64,000 nucleotides of DNA, taken from Exiguobacterium flavidum. GTDB taxonomy: Bacteria; Bacillota; Bacilli; Exiguobacteriales; Exiguobacteriaceae. Every line of letters begins with the position of its first letter. The stretch's first letter is position 1. Positions 57,401 to 64,000 of the stretch are shown in pieces. A model generated the notes under the pieces. It did not search any database. It saw only the letters and a list, made by a program, of their open reading frames with translations, and was not told where the DNA came from. The stretch lies in assembly GCF_003344535.1 (NCBI RefSeq), contig NZ_QPKS01000012.1, forward strand, positions 1-64,000. Reading direction: 5' to 3'. The translations under genes were made by a program, and so were the position numbers.

Positions 57401-58909
57401 ATCCCGGATTTCGTTTTCCCTGAGAATGGGAATGAACGGTTAATTGAGCTGTTGGGGCAGAAGAAGAGGCTTGAGTCGGAAGTCAAAGCAGCTGACGATT
57501 CGTTGACGAAGGCGAACAGTGAAAAAATCAAACAACAGTCCCGTGTCGAGCGAATCGAAGAGAAGTTCGTTGAGTCGTTCGCAGATGAACAGCCATTATC
57601 CTTTACAGAGTTATGGACGGTCGTCGAAACAGCACTCGAAAAAGAAAAACGGGCGCTTGGCGAGAGAAAGGCGCATCTCGCACGGGAGGAGGTCCGCATC
57701 CGCAAGGAACAAGACAGCATGAGAGAGGCGGAACGCAAACTCGAGAAATTTGAATACAGGCATCTTTTTACGGGACCTTCCGTGACAGCTTCCGTGTTGA
57801 CGACCGAGCAGGAGAACGACTTCACCTACGGGCGTGGCGCTGTCGCCGATAAAATCGGCGAGTATCTGAATCGAGCTGAAGCGATGGTGGAACAGGAGAA
57901 AGGGAAAGTCGACCGAGAAAAGGAGGCGTTCAAAACCTTCTGCAAAACGCATATCTCGAACATCAAGATGAGGGAAATGGCGCGACAGGGTATTGAACGC
58001 AAACAGTCCTATCAGGAGATCGTCGCTTTCCATGAGTTGATGAAGGTACGCATTCAGACGGCCATCAAGTACTGTGACGAAAACATCATGCAGCACGACA
58101 AGATGCTTGAACAATATGTGCTCCATATCCAGAACCACCTCCGTACGGTGGTCGAGGAGTTGGCGCTGATTCCTCGGAAAACGAAAGTGAAGACAGAGGA
58201 AAAATGGAAAGAGATTTTCAAGTTCACGATTCCGGAATGGACAGAGGAGGACGGAAAGCTACGGATTCGCAGGCACATCGAATGGATTCTCGAAGAGCTG
58301 GATAAAGGACTCACTTCAGGACGCTTCCTGAACTCGGAAGGTCAGGAAGACGCTGGCAAGGTCCGTCGGCATATCGAAATGTGGACCCACTCGAAGCAAC
58401 TGCTACAGACGGTGATGGATGGAAAAGAAATCCGGGTGGCGTGCCGAAAAGTGACGAATGACAATCAAATCAGCACGAAATCCTACTCGTGGGATGAATC
58501 GAATGCTTGGTCAGGCGGAGAGAAATGGAGTAAGAACATGGCGCTCTTCCTCGGCATCCTGAGCTACACGGCGGAGAAGCAGAAGCATGCCATCCCGAAC
58601 ATGAGACGGCATCGCTCCGTCATCATGGACAATCCGTTTGGCAAGGCGTCGAGCAATCACGTCCTCAGCCCCGTATTCTTCATCGCGGAACAACTAGGTT
58701 TCCAAATCATCGCGCTTACGGCCCACGCTGAAGGAAAGTTCTTGAAGGACTATTTTCCAGTCATCTACAGCTGTCGACTGAGACAGGCGGTCGATTCGAA
58801 CCGTCAAATCATGACGACCGAAAAACATATCCATCAGGCGTTCTTCAGGGACCACGAACCGAGAATGCTCGAACACATCGGGGATATGGAACAATTAGAA
58901 TTGTTGTAA
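54482..58909 (+). CDS. jetC: Wadjet SMC ATPase JetC
   Basis: A 1475-aa MukB-like SMC protein. The N-terminal head holds Walker A GALVLENGGGKT (Lys43), followed by long coiled coils (about 260-580 and 740-1130) around a hinge-like middle (about 600-720). The C-terminal head has signature SGGEKWSKNMA (Ser1344), Walker B SVIMDNPF (Asp1383) and the H-loop ALTAH. The residue after Asp1383 is Asn, where a catalytic Glu is usual. It powers DNA loop extrusion that lets JetD recognise and cut small circular DNA. ATG at 54482 has GGAGG 9 bases upstream. Confidence 0.92.
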   Translation: MPSINKIRFTNVVYEDGMKRYNDEIFHFDGFNGALVLENGGGKTVFIQTALQAILPHTNLSERKIRHTLQLDNYPAHIAIEWLLSESPRRYVVTCVSLFLAKNELNSYRYVYPYVNGDPNGIEGIPFVRKGTNRPSDRGEISEYYQQMTQRHIGAETFSTIKAFQEHIEEHYHIIKNEWEAIVQINSTEGGVEAFFDECRQTRQLLDRLLIPTVERAIAGHSEQAFADTFETHRDSFKQYKELKRQIIENQRIENRLTDYVETFLRLDEKEQTYLRHKQDAKAIMQLLWRQKEENRLLVEKLMEEHSAAEAESRLLEIKGLSVELRREEEELTKRKQAYARAEQTWETREHEHAAVSREYHSLQLAEIELSLKTEQERLSWLERELEKIDLDEKLQDLKQQFDHNTGELAGYYQEERSKTAEQLVPVEEQLVSIEADIGLKAERIRQAKSEYGEMKTQFDKLAGQLEQQQSEQEKTRNRLLSNPQQETVSDQLKQWIIRSNQLDEEGARLRTEQKKLQEQMSAGEQEMEETIRAKEHQGKMLAALDEKMHQLHAQQATLLSVLGRLYAPWERTESVYLKQETFRQRIQDELSRLERKREDLLLEERRAHRFKDDYEGQQRFFADPVIERRLPQWSHQVGSIETGIEYIRTLGEQERSFAVSYPLWATTLVTLSSCKPALLQKLDQIRTEMQFPIFVLSTEEARAIVKGEQTDWEAVTPHHWRKNESDTSFEEWKRQIEDGAIRAKKEREACEGRIKEWEQGQENIRTFLETYPRERYESYRDEQAETRAKLDLAQKRQNELKGSILSWKQQFEAQATRITRTASEYDGLAVRIKDGIEYERREKEMQERRIAQEEKRGHMEALDDRMNMMKEEEARLRDQALVLKETQRSLHGVLVKFDEEMERLGLSGIEPIFTGMTKSVLLEQRDDLKRKLDGTSSERNEIQIQIDGCRKKIGEERRRENRLREEHPADQFIPDFVFPENGNERLIELLGQKKRLESEVKAADDSLTKANSEKIKQQSRVERIEEKFVESFADEQPLSFTELWTVVETALEKEKRALGERKAHLAREEVRIRKEQDSMREAERKLEKFEYRHLFTGPSVTASVLTTEQENDFTYGRGAVADKIGEYLNRAEAMVEQEKGKVDREKEAFKTFCKTHISNIKMREMARQGIERKQSYQEIVAFHELMKVRIQTAIKYCDENIMQHDKMLEQYVLHIQNHLRTVVEELALIPRKTKVKTEEKWKEIFKFTIPEWTEEDGKLRIRRHIEWILEELDKGLTSGRFLNSEGQEDAGKVRRHIEMWTHSKQLLQTVMDGKEIRVACRKVTNDNQISTKSYSWDESNAWSGGEKWSKNMALFLGILSYTAEKQKHAIPNMRRHRSVIMDNPFGKASSNHVLSPVFFIAEQLGFQIIALTAHAEGKFLKDYFPVIYSCRLRQAVDSNRQIMTTEKHIHQAFFRDHEPRMLEHIGDMEQLELL

Positions 58910-58917
58910 CTAAAACA

Positions 58918-58952
58918 GGCAAGCGGAAGACCGATGACGTCCTTCGCTTGCC
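58918..58952. repeat. Right copy of the 35-bp hairpin; shared terminator of jetC and the toxin gene
   Basis: GGCAAGC/GCTTGCC stem with long inner pairing, 32/35 identical to 51096-51130. On the minus strand it is followed by TGTTTTAG, so it can terminate the toxin gene. Confidence 0.82.
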
Positions 58953-59221
58953 TATTCGTATATATCTTTCCTGTGTCCGACTTCGAGTCTCAAAATCGTG
59001 ATCGTTTCGTCATTGATGTCCGCGATCAAGCGATAGGCACCTACCCGGTATCGGCATTCACCTGAACGGTTCGAGACGAGTCCTTTACCATGACGTCGGG
59101 GATCATCCGTTCCGACGAGATTTTTCTTGATCCAGGCCATGATGAGACGGGCTTGGTGAGGATCCATCTTCTTAAGTGCTTTTCGTGCGCCATGTTCGAA
59201 TTCGACTTGATAACTGCTCAT
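58952..59221 (-). CDS. RelE/ParE-family toxin
   Basis: An 89-aa toxin of the RelE/YafQ fold (YQVEFEHGARKALKKMDPHQARLI, GECRYRVGAYRLIADI, LRLEVGHRKDIYE). RelE members cut mRNA at the ribosome; ParE members poison gyrase. The GECRYRVGAYR and GHRKDIY motifs favour RelE. Translationally coupled to the antitoxin through an ATGA overlap. Confidence 0.92.
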   Translation of the reverse strand: MSSYQVEFEHGARKALKKMDPHQARLIMAWIKKNLVGTDDPRRHGKGLVSNRSGECRYRVGAYRLIADINDETITILRLEVGHRKDIYE

Positions 59222-59442
59222 TCGAGATCAAGTTCCTTCATCATGTCATCGAAGGAGATGCTTTCTGATTTCTCTTTGTGTCGTCTCATTGCATCGTGAT
59301 AAAGAGAGAGGTCCAGGTCATCCTCGATCTTCTCGAGGACAGACTCACGAAACAAGGCAGATAGGCTGATATTCTTTGCTTTGGCATACTCTTTGATCAA
59401 TCGTTCATCCCGATCATCCAGCCGAAGTGAAATCGTACTCAT
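59218..59442 (-). CDS. RelB/DUF6290-type antitoxin
   Basis: A 74-aa protein whose N terminus STISLRLDDRDERLIKEYAKAKNISLSALFRES is a ribbon-helix-helix DNA-binding domain; the acidic C terminus should bind and block the toxin. The ATG at 59442 has GGAGG well placed; the longer reading would cross the operator. An operator-like palindrome lies just upstream. Confidence 0.9.
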   Translation of the reverse strand: MSTISLRLDDRDERLIKEYAKAKNISLSALFRESVLEKIEDDLDLSLYHDAMRRHKEKSESISFDDMMKELDLE

Positions 59443-59457
59443 AAAAATCGCCTCCTT

Positions 59458-59474
59458 GTAATACATTGTATTAC
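59458..59474. promoter_or_regulatory. Operator of the toxin-antitoxin pair
   Basis: GTAATACA-T-TGTATTAC, a perfect 8+1+8 palindrome just upstream of the antitoxin ribosome site, as expected for autorepression. Confidence 0.8.
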
Positions 59475-59516
59475 ATATGTGTGGAAGGTACACCTGGGAT
59501 GAGGAATGAATGGATA

Positions 59517-59547
59517 CGAAAAGAGGAGCCGCATGATGCGACCCCTC
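59517..59547 (-). terminator. Terminator after the dihydrouridine synthase gene
   Basis: GAGGAG.CGCAT/ATGCG.CCCCTC stem followed on the minus strand by TTTTC. Confidence 0.85.
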
Positions 59548-59565
59548 TCAAAGAAATCCGATTTC

Positions 59566-60567
59566 TCAGGAAACCGTGAATGAATTCACTTCGTGGATGC
59601 CTTCGGTCTCGACGAATTCGTCGAGCATCGCCCGGACCTCGTCCGTCGAGTTCGTCTCCATCAGACGGACGCGGAGCTCACTCGCCCCGCGGAAGCCGCG
59701 GACGTAGATCTTGAAGAAACGGCGGAGCGGTTTGAAGAGGCGCGGTTCGAACTCGGCCGAATATTTGTCGTGCAGGTCGAGCTGGAGACGAAGGAGATCG
59801 AGCAGTTCCGTGCTCGTATGTTCCTTCTTCTCGACTTCGAACGCGAACGGGTTGTGGAAGATCCCGCGCCCGATCATGACGCCGTCGATGCCGTACTTCT
59901 CGACGAGTTCCATCCCGTGCTGACGATCCGCGATGTCCCCGTTGATCGTCAGGAGGGTGTGCGGTGCGATCTCGTCGCGCAGCTGCTTGATCTCCGGGAT
60001 CAGTTCCCAGTGTGCCGGCACGCTGCTCATCTCTTTCTTCGTCCGCAAGTGGATCGAGAGGTTCGCGATGTCCTGCTCGAGGATGTGGCGCAGCCAGGCG
60101 CGCCATTCGTCGACGTTCGTGTAGCCGAGGCGCGTCTTGACGCTGACCGGCAGTCCGCCGGCCTTCGCCGCCTGGATCAATTCAGCAGCGACCTCGGGAC
60201 GAAGGATGAGGCCTGAGCCTTTTCCGTTCGCAGCGACGTTCTGGACAGGGCAGCCCATGTTGATGTCGATTCCGCGGAAGCCCATCTCGGCCATGCCGAT
60301 GCTCATCTCGCGGAAGAACTCCGGTTTGTCCCCCCAGATGTGGGCGACGATCGGTTGCTCGTCCTCCGTGAACTCGAGACGTCCCCGGACGCTCTGCTTG
60401 CCCTTCGGATGGCAATAGCTCTCTGTATTCGTGAATTCCGTGAAGAACACGTCAGGCCGCGCCGCTTCTGCGACGACGTGGCGGAAGACGACGTCAGTGA
60501 CGTCTTCCATCGGCGCGAGCACGAAGAACGGCCGCGGCAGTTCCTGCCAAAAGTTATCTTTCATCAT
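59566..60567 (-). CDS. tRNA-dihydrouridine synthase
   Basis: A 333-aa FMN enzyme that reduces uridine to dihydrouridine in tRNA D-loops or other positions. It shows [23 protein letters not shown] with catalytic Cys106, [10 protein letters not shown] and the FMN motif TINGDI...[10 protein letters not shown]. It belongs to the Dus superfamily but not to the usual dusB type beside the folate genes; the target uridine is unclear. The ATG-ATG start has a poor ribosome site. Confidence 0.93.
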   Translation of the reverse strand: MMKDNFWQELPRPFFVLAPMEDVTDVVFRHVVAEAARPDVFFTEFTNTESYCHPKGKQSVRGRLEFTEDEQPIVAHIWGDKPEFFREMSIGMAEMGFRGIDINMGCPVQNVAANGKGSGLILRPEVAAELIQAAKAGGLPVSVKTRLGYTNVDEWRAWLRHILEQDIANLSIHLRTKKEMSSVPAHWELIPEIKQLRDEIAPHTLLTINGDIADRQHGMELVEKYGIDGVMIGRGIFHNPFAFEVEKKEHTSTELLDLLRLQLDLHDKYSAEFEPRLFKPLRRFFKIYVRGFRGASELRVRLMETNSTDEVRAMLDEFVETEGIHEVNSFTVS

Positions 60568-60834
60568 ATATCAAACTCTTTTCTTTTAAGGATTAAAAAA
60601 TTTCATCAACTATACACTTTAAGGGTAATGGCCGAAAAGTGCAAGGGCGCGACTTCCTGTCACGACGCGCATCAACGGCATGATTCGCCCGGCGCATCAC
60701 CTAGCAAACATTGACAGCGTTTTTATACAGTCTCCCCCTGAAATACGCTATGATAGAGTTATGTTTCAAAGGGGCGGGGGTTTGCCCCATATCGTGAATT
60801 CGCAGGAGGGCCTGCGCTTAGGGGGAAAGGGAAT

Positions 60835-62355
60835 ATGAGCAGCAACCATGGCAAGACGGACGTGATTTTGATCGGGGCAGGCGTCATGAGCGCGACGCTC
60901 GGCGTGATGCTGAAGGAGCTTGCGCCGGAGTGGAACATCAAGGTGTTCGAGAAGCTCGGAAGCGCCGGGGAAGAGAGCTCGAACGAGTGGAACAACGCGG
61001 GCACGGGGCATGCCGCGCTGTGTGAACTGAACTATACGTCGGAGAAGGCGGACGGGACCGTCGACATCTCGAAGGCGATCAAGGTCAACGAGCAGTTCCA
61101 GCTGTCACGCCAGTTCTGGGCACATCTCGTCGAACGCGGCCTGATCGAGCGCCCGCAGGACTTCATCATGCCGATCCCGCATATGAGCCTCGTAGAAGGT
61201 GAAGCGAACGTCGATTTTCTGAAGCGCCGAATGGAAGCGCTGTCAGCGAATCCGTTGTTCGAAGGGATGGAAATCTCGGATGACCCGGCGAAGCTGAAGG
61301 AATGGATCCCGCTCATCATGGATGGACGCGAGACGGACACGCCGATCGCCGCGACGAAGATCGATTCAGGGACGGACGTCAACTTCGGTGCGCTGACGCG
61401 GATGCTGTTCGCGTATCTCGAACGCGAAGGCGTCGAGCTGAACTATAAGCACGCCGTCGAGGATCTGAAGCAGGAGAGTGACGGGACATGGGGGCTGAAG
61501 ATCCGTGACCTCGAAGGCGGCAAGATCGAACATCATACGGCACCGTTCGTCTTCATCGGCGGAGGCGGCGGAAGCCTCCATCTGCTGCAGAAGACAGGCA
61601 TCCCGGAGTCGAGACAGATCGGCGGCTTCCCGGTCAGCGGACTGTTCCTCGTCTGCGACGACCCGGCGATCGCCGAGCAGCACCACGCGAAAGTATATGG
61701 TAAGGCGAAGGTCGGCGCACCGCCGATGTCGGTGCCGCACCTCGATACACGCTACATCGACGGCAAGAAGACGCTCCTGTTCGGACCGTTCGCCGGCTTC
61801 TCGCCGAAGTTCCTGAAGACGGGATCGAATCTCGACCTGATCCGGTCGGTCAAGCCGAACAACCTCGTCACGATGCTCGCTGCCGGCGCGAAGGAGATGC
61901 CGCTGACGAAGTATTTGATCGAGCAGGTCCTCCTGTCGAACGACAAGCGGATGGACGAGTTGCGCGAGTTCATCCCGAATGCGAAGAACGAGGACTGGCG
62001 CGTCGTCGTCGCCGGTCAGCGCGTTCAGGTCATCAAGGATACGGACGCCGGGCGCGGCACGCTCCAGTTCGGCACGGAAGTCGTCAGCGCGGCTGACGGT
62101 TCGGTCGCAGCACTTCTCGGGGCGTCACCTGGTGCCTCGACTGCCGTCCACGTCATGCTCGAAGTGCTCGGGAAATGCTTCCCGGAGCGGATGACGGAAT
62201 GGGAGCCGAAGCTCAAGGAGATGATCCCGTCATACGGCCTCTCGCTGACGGACCATCCGGAACTGTTCAAGCAGGTCCATGCCGATACGGCGCGCGTCCT
62301 CAAGCTCGACACTGGGGACGTACCGGCGGAGTCGGTACGAGACAAAGCGAATTGA
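60835..62355 (+). CDS. mqo: Malate:quinone oxidoreductase
   Basis: A 506-aa FAD-dependent, membrane-associated enzyme that oxidises malate to oxaloacetate and passes electrons to the quinone pool, replacing or complementing NAD malate dehydrogenase. Motifs: [67 protein letters not shown] and [16 protein letters not shown]. Full length. GGGGGAAAGGG precedes the ATG. TATGAT at 60749 may be the -10. The 267-bp gap upstream holds no gene. Confidence 0.97.
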   Translation: MSSNHGKTDVILIGAGVMSATLGVMLKELAPEWNIKVFEKLGSAGEESSNEWNNAGTGHAALCELNYTSEKADGTVDISKAIKVNEQFQLSRQFWAHLVERGLIERPQDFIMPIPHMSLVEGEANVDFLKRRMEALSANPLFEGMEISDDPAKLKEWIPLIMDGRETDTPIAATKIDSGTDVNFGALTRMLFAYLEREGVELNYKHAVEDLKQESDGTWGLKIRDLEGGKIEHHTAPFVFIGGGGGSLHLLQKTGIPESRQIGGFPVSGLFLVCDDPAIAEQHHAKVYGKAKVGAPPMSVPHLDTRYIDGKKTLLFGPFAGFSPKFLKTGSNLDLIRSVKPNNLVTMLAAGAKEMPLTKYLIEQVLLSNDKRMDELREFIPNAKNEDWRVVVAGQRVQVIKDTDAGRGTLQFGTEVVSAADGSVAALLGASPGASTAVHVMLEVLGKCFPERMTEWEPKLKEMIPSYGLSLTDHPELFKQVHADTARVLKLDTGDVPAESVRDKAN

Positions 62356-62360
62356 TGAAG

Positions 62361-62396
62361 AAACCTTCCCTTCTCAGAGAGTTGGGAAGGTTTTTT
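62361..62396 (+). terminator. Terminator after mqo
   Basis: AACCTTCCC/GGGAAGGTT stem followed by TTTTTT. Confidence 0.93.
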
Positions 62397-62477
62397 GTCG
62401 CATGATCAAGGGAAAATCCAGATGGGCTGAAAATGAAGGACCGATTCGTGTGACTTCCAATAATTTTGACGGGAAAT

Positions 62478-62502
62478 TGATCCAAACTGTCCGATTTTTC
62501 GT
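62478..62502 (+). promoter_or_regulatory. ECF sigma promoter (autoregulation of the sigma operon)
   Basis: TGATCCAAAC-N12-CGT, about 130 bp upstream of the sigma gene. The same motif and spacing recur at 63973-63997. Confidence 0.75.
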
Positions 62503-62580
62503 ATAGTATATAGGATGCACACTTGATTCGGATGACTCCCTTTTGATTTAGCAGTGAACATCAAAGGATGGAGCCTTGCA

Positions 62581-62595
62581 AGACGCGACGCGTCT
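62581..62595. repeat. Perfect palindrome in the sigma-gene leader
   Basis: AGACGCGACGCGTCT, 7+1+7, between promoter and ribosome site; possible operator or mRNA hairpin. Confidence 0.5.
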
Positions 62596-62633
62596 CCGGG
62601 CACACCGATCATGAAAACAAAAGGAGACCGTCT

Positions 62634-63191
62634 ATGAGGTATAGTGATGATGCGCAATTGTATCGCCGCATCCAGGCGAAAGATAAGGAAGCACTCGAAC
62701 TGCTGTACGACCGGTATGAGAAGCTGCTCTTCTCGTTCCTCTGTAAGCTGACGTCCGACCGGGAACTCGCCGAGGAAGCGATGCAGGAAGTGTTCGTCAA
62801 GATATGGCGGGGCATCGGGCATTATGATGAGAGTAAAGGCAAGTTCACGTCCTGGTTGTTCACGATGGCGCGGAACGCGGCGATCGATCTCGTCCGCAAG
62901 CGCAAGGAGCCGACCGCACCGATCGAAGCGGCAGGAGAGGTGGCGAGCAGCGAGGCGTCGGTCGAAGATGCTTTCGAATGGAAGGAAGAACGCCTGAAGG
63001 TACAGGCGGCTGTCGCGAAGCTCTCGGAAGACCAGCGTGACGTCATCGATCTGATGTATTTCAAGGGATATACACAGCAGAAGATATCCGACGTGCACGG
63101 CATCCCGCTCGGGACGGTGAAGAGCAGGATCCGCCTCGCATTGTCGAACTTGAAGAAGATACTACACGCCGAACGGGAAAGGGGGGGATGA
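62634..63191 (+). CDS. ECF RNA polymerase sigma factor
   Basis: A 185-aa sigma-70 family factor with region 2 (YDRYEKLLFSFLCKLTSDRELAEEAMQEVFVKIWRG) and region 4 (LSEDQRDVIDLMYFKGYTQQKISDVHGIPLGTVKSRIRLALSNLK). The start is set by AAAGGAGA upstream; a longer reading is not supported. It is one base from its anti-sigma gene. Its own promoter carries a motif repeated beyond the anti-sigma gene, so it probably autoregulates and drives a downstream gene outside the window. Confidence 0.95.
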   Translation: MRYSDDAQLYRRIQAKDKEALELLYDRYEKLLFSFLCKLTSDRELAEEAMQEVFVKIWRGIGHYDESKGKFTSWLFTMARNAAIDLVRKRKEPTAPIEAAGEVASSEASVEDAFEWKEERLKVQAAVAKLSEDQRDVIDLMYFKGYTQQKISDVHGIPLGTVKSRIRLALSNLKKILHAERERGG

Positions 63192-63192
63192 G

Positions 63193-63912
63193 ATGGACAA
63201 GATGAATTGTGATCGCCTGATCGATTACTTCAACCAGAATTTGTCTGACGAGGACAAGGCACGCTTCGAGATGCATTTGAAGGAATGTCCGCAGTGCCAG
63301 GCCGAACTGAAGGAATGGGGCGAGCTGACAGGGGATCTCGTTTATCTGTCGGAACCCGTCGCACCTCCTGCAGGAATGAAAGGGCGCATCCTCGACCGCG
63401 TCTTCGAAGAGGAACCGGCAGTCGCACCGGACGCCGGGAAGCAAGCTGAAGTCAAACCGTTCCCGGCGAAGCGCAGGAACTGGTGGGCACCACTCCTCGC
63501 AGCGGCGCTCTTCCTTTCTCTGCTCGGCAACGGGTATGCCTGGACGATGCTGAACAAGGAAGAAGCGGCCGACCCCGTCGCAGGCATCGATGACGTCAAG
63601 CTACAGAGCGACACGGATTCGACCGGTGACGCATCGCTGTTCGAGAAGGACGGCAAGTTGAACGTTCTCGTCGAGGCCGGAAAGCTGAAACCGCTCGAGG
63701 GCGATCAAGTCTATCAGGTCTGGCTCCTCAAGGACGGTAAGCCGGTCCCGGCCGGCGCGTTCGAACCGGACGCGAGCGGCAAGGGCGCCGTCTACCATAC
63801 GATCGACGATGACGGGACGAAGTGGGATACGATTGCGATCACACTGGAACCGAAGGCGGGGAACACGTTGCCGGAAGGCGAGATCGTCCTCAGCTCGGCG
63901 CTGACACTGTGA
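63193..63912 (+). CDS. Zinc-finger anti-sigma factor with RskA domain
   Basis: A 239-aa membrane protein. The N-terminal anti-sigma zinc site His28-x3-Cys32-x2-Cys35 is intact, one membrane segment lies at about 96-118, and the extracytoplasmic part is an RskA-type domain (YQVWLLKDGKPVPAGAF, WDTIAITLEPKAGNTLPEGEIVLSS). It should hold the adjacent sigma factor at the membrane and release it on an outside signal. GGGGGG precedes the ATG. Confidence 0.95.
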   Translation: MDKMNCDRLIDYFNQNLSDEDKARFEMHLKECPQCQAELKEWGELTGDLVYLSEPVAPPAGMKGRILDRVFEEEPAVAPDAGKQAEVKPFPAKRRNWWAPLLAAALFLSLLGNGYAWTMLNKEEAADPVAGIDDVKLQSDTDSTGDASLFEKDGKLNVLVEAGKLKPLEGDQVYQVWLLKDGKPVPAGAFEPDASGKGAVYHTIDDDGTKWDTIAITLEPKAGNTLPEGEIVLSSALTL

Positions 63913-63917
63913 ACATT

Positions 63918-63960
63918 GATCCGACTGCCGAAACAGGCAGCCGGGTCTTTTTTTATTTTT
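63918..63960 (+). terminator. Terminator after the anti-sigma gene
   Basis: GATCCG.CTGCC/GGCAG.CGGGTC stem followed by TTTTTTTATTTTT. Confidence 0.93.
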
Positions 63961-63972
63961 TTTGCATAAAAG

Positions 63973-63997
63973 TGATCCAAACGAGAACCGCCGTCGT
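63973..63997 (+). promoter_or_regulatory. Second ECF sigma promoter at the right edge
   Basis: TGATCCAAAC-N12-CGT, identical in motif and spacing to 62478-62502. The controlled gene lies beyond the window. Confidence 0.7.
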
Positions 63998-64000
63998 TAG

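Noticed and set aside
36433-59500. Prophage, IS element, integrase, ccr recombinase, CRISPR array or tRNA gene in the accessory region
   Set aside because: I looked for transposase and recombinase motifs, regular repeat-spacer patterns and cloverleaf sequences and saw none.
60711-60716. TTGACA upstream of mqo as a -35
   Set aside because: No acceptable -10 lies 16-18 bp downstream; the TATGAT at 60749 is too far.

Overview
The window is a chromosomal replication-origin region of a low-GC Gram-positive bacterium (Bacilli). Gene content and order (gyrA-gyrB-recF-yaaA-dnaN-dnaA | oriC | rpmH-rnpA-yidC-mnmE-mnmG-rsmG-noc-parB ... ychF-rpsF-ssb-rpsR-gdpP-rplI-dnaC-purA-walRKHIJ-htrA-rlmH) match the Bacillus-type origin. 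Absence of jag/khpB, soj and remB from their usual slots, the fairly high-GC core genes and the protein sequences fit Exiguobacterium; the genus is an inference, not a proven identification.

Layout. 1-8.7 kb: left replichore, all on the minus strand (a divergent HD-GYP protein, gyrA, gyrB, recF, yaaA, dnaN), with a possible rRNA-type promoter running off the left edge. 8.7-11.0 kb: bipartite oriC on both sides of dnaA, with many DnaA boxes and a recognisable DnaA-trio unwinding element. 11.0-20.4 kb: right replichore with ribosome, tRNA-modification and chromosome-organisation genes (noc, parB) and a parS site. 20.5-36.5 kb: ychF, rpsF-ssb-rpsR, gdpP-rplI-dnaC, purA, the walRKHIJ operon, htrA, a small CxxH/CxxC gene inside a DnaA-box cluster, and rlmH.

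36.5-59.5 kb is accessory. It begins right after rlmH with an AT-richer block: an aldo/keto reductase bracketed by short att-like repeats; an ECF41-type sigma factor with a flavin oxidoreductase and a perfect ECF41-like promoter; a DUF4230 protein; and a three-gene operon encoding a 1199-residue protein with three CbbX/SpoVK-type AAA+ modules behind a degenerate ClpB-like module, plus two membrane proteins. That operon is the best candidate here for an undescribed system. A core-like-composition segment follows (DUF4317, HSL esterase, circularly permuted GH3 glycosidase), then a complete Wadjet anti-plasmid system in the order jetD-A-B-C, flanked by near-identical 35-bp hairpins, and a RelE/RelB-type toxin-antitoxin pair.

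59.5-64 kb returns to housekeeping genes: a tRNA-dihydrouridine synthase, malate:quinone oxidoreductase, and an ECF sigma/anti-sigma pair. The sigma gene's promoter shares its motif and spacing with a second promoter at the right edge, which suggests a small autoregulated regulon.

Together the core encodes initiation (DnaA, DnaN, DnaC), topology (gyrase), segregation and nucleoid occlusion (ParB, Noc, parS), translation and cell-wall signalling (WalRK). The accessory part looks like a defence and stress island next to rlmH.
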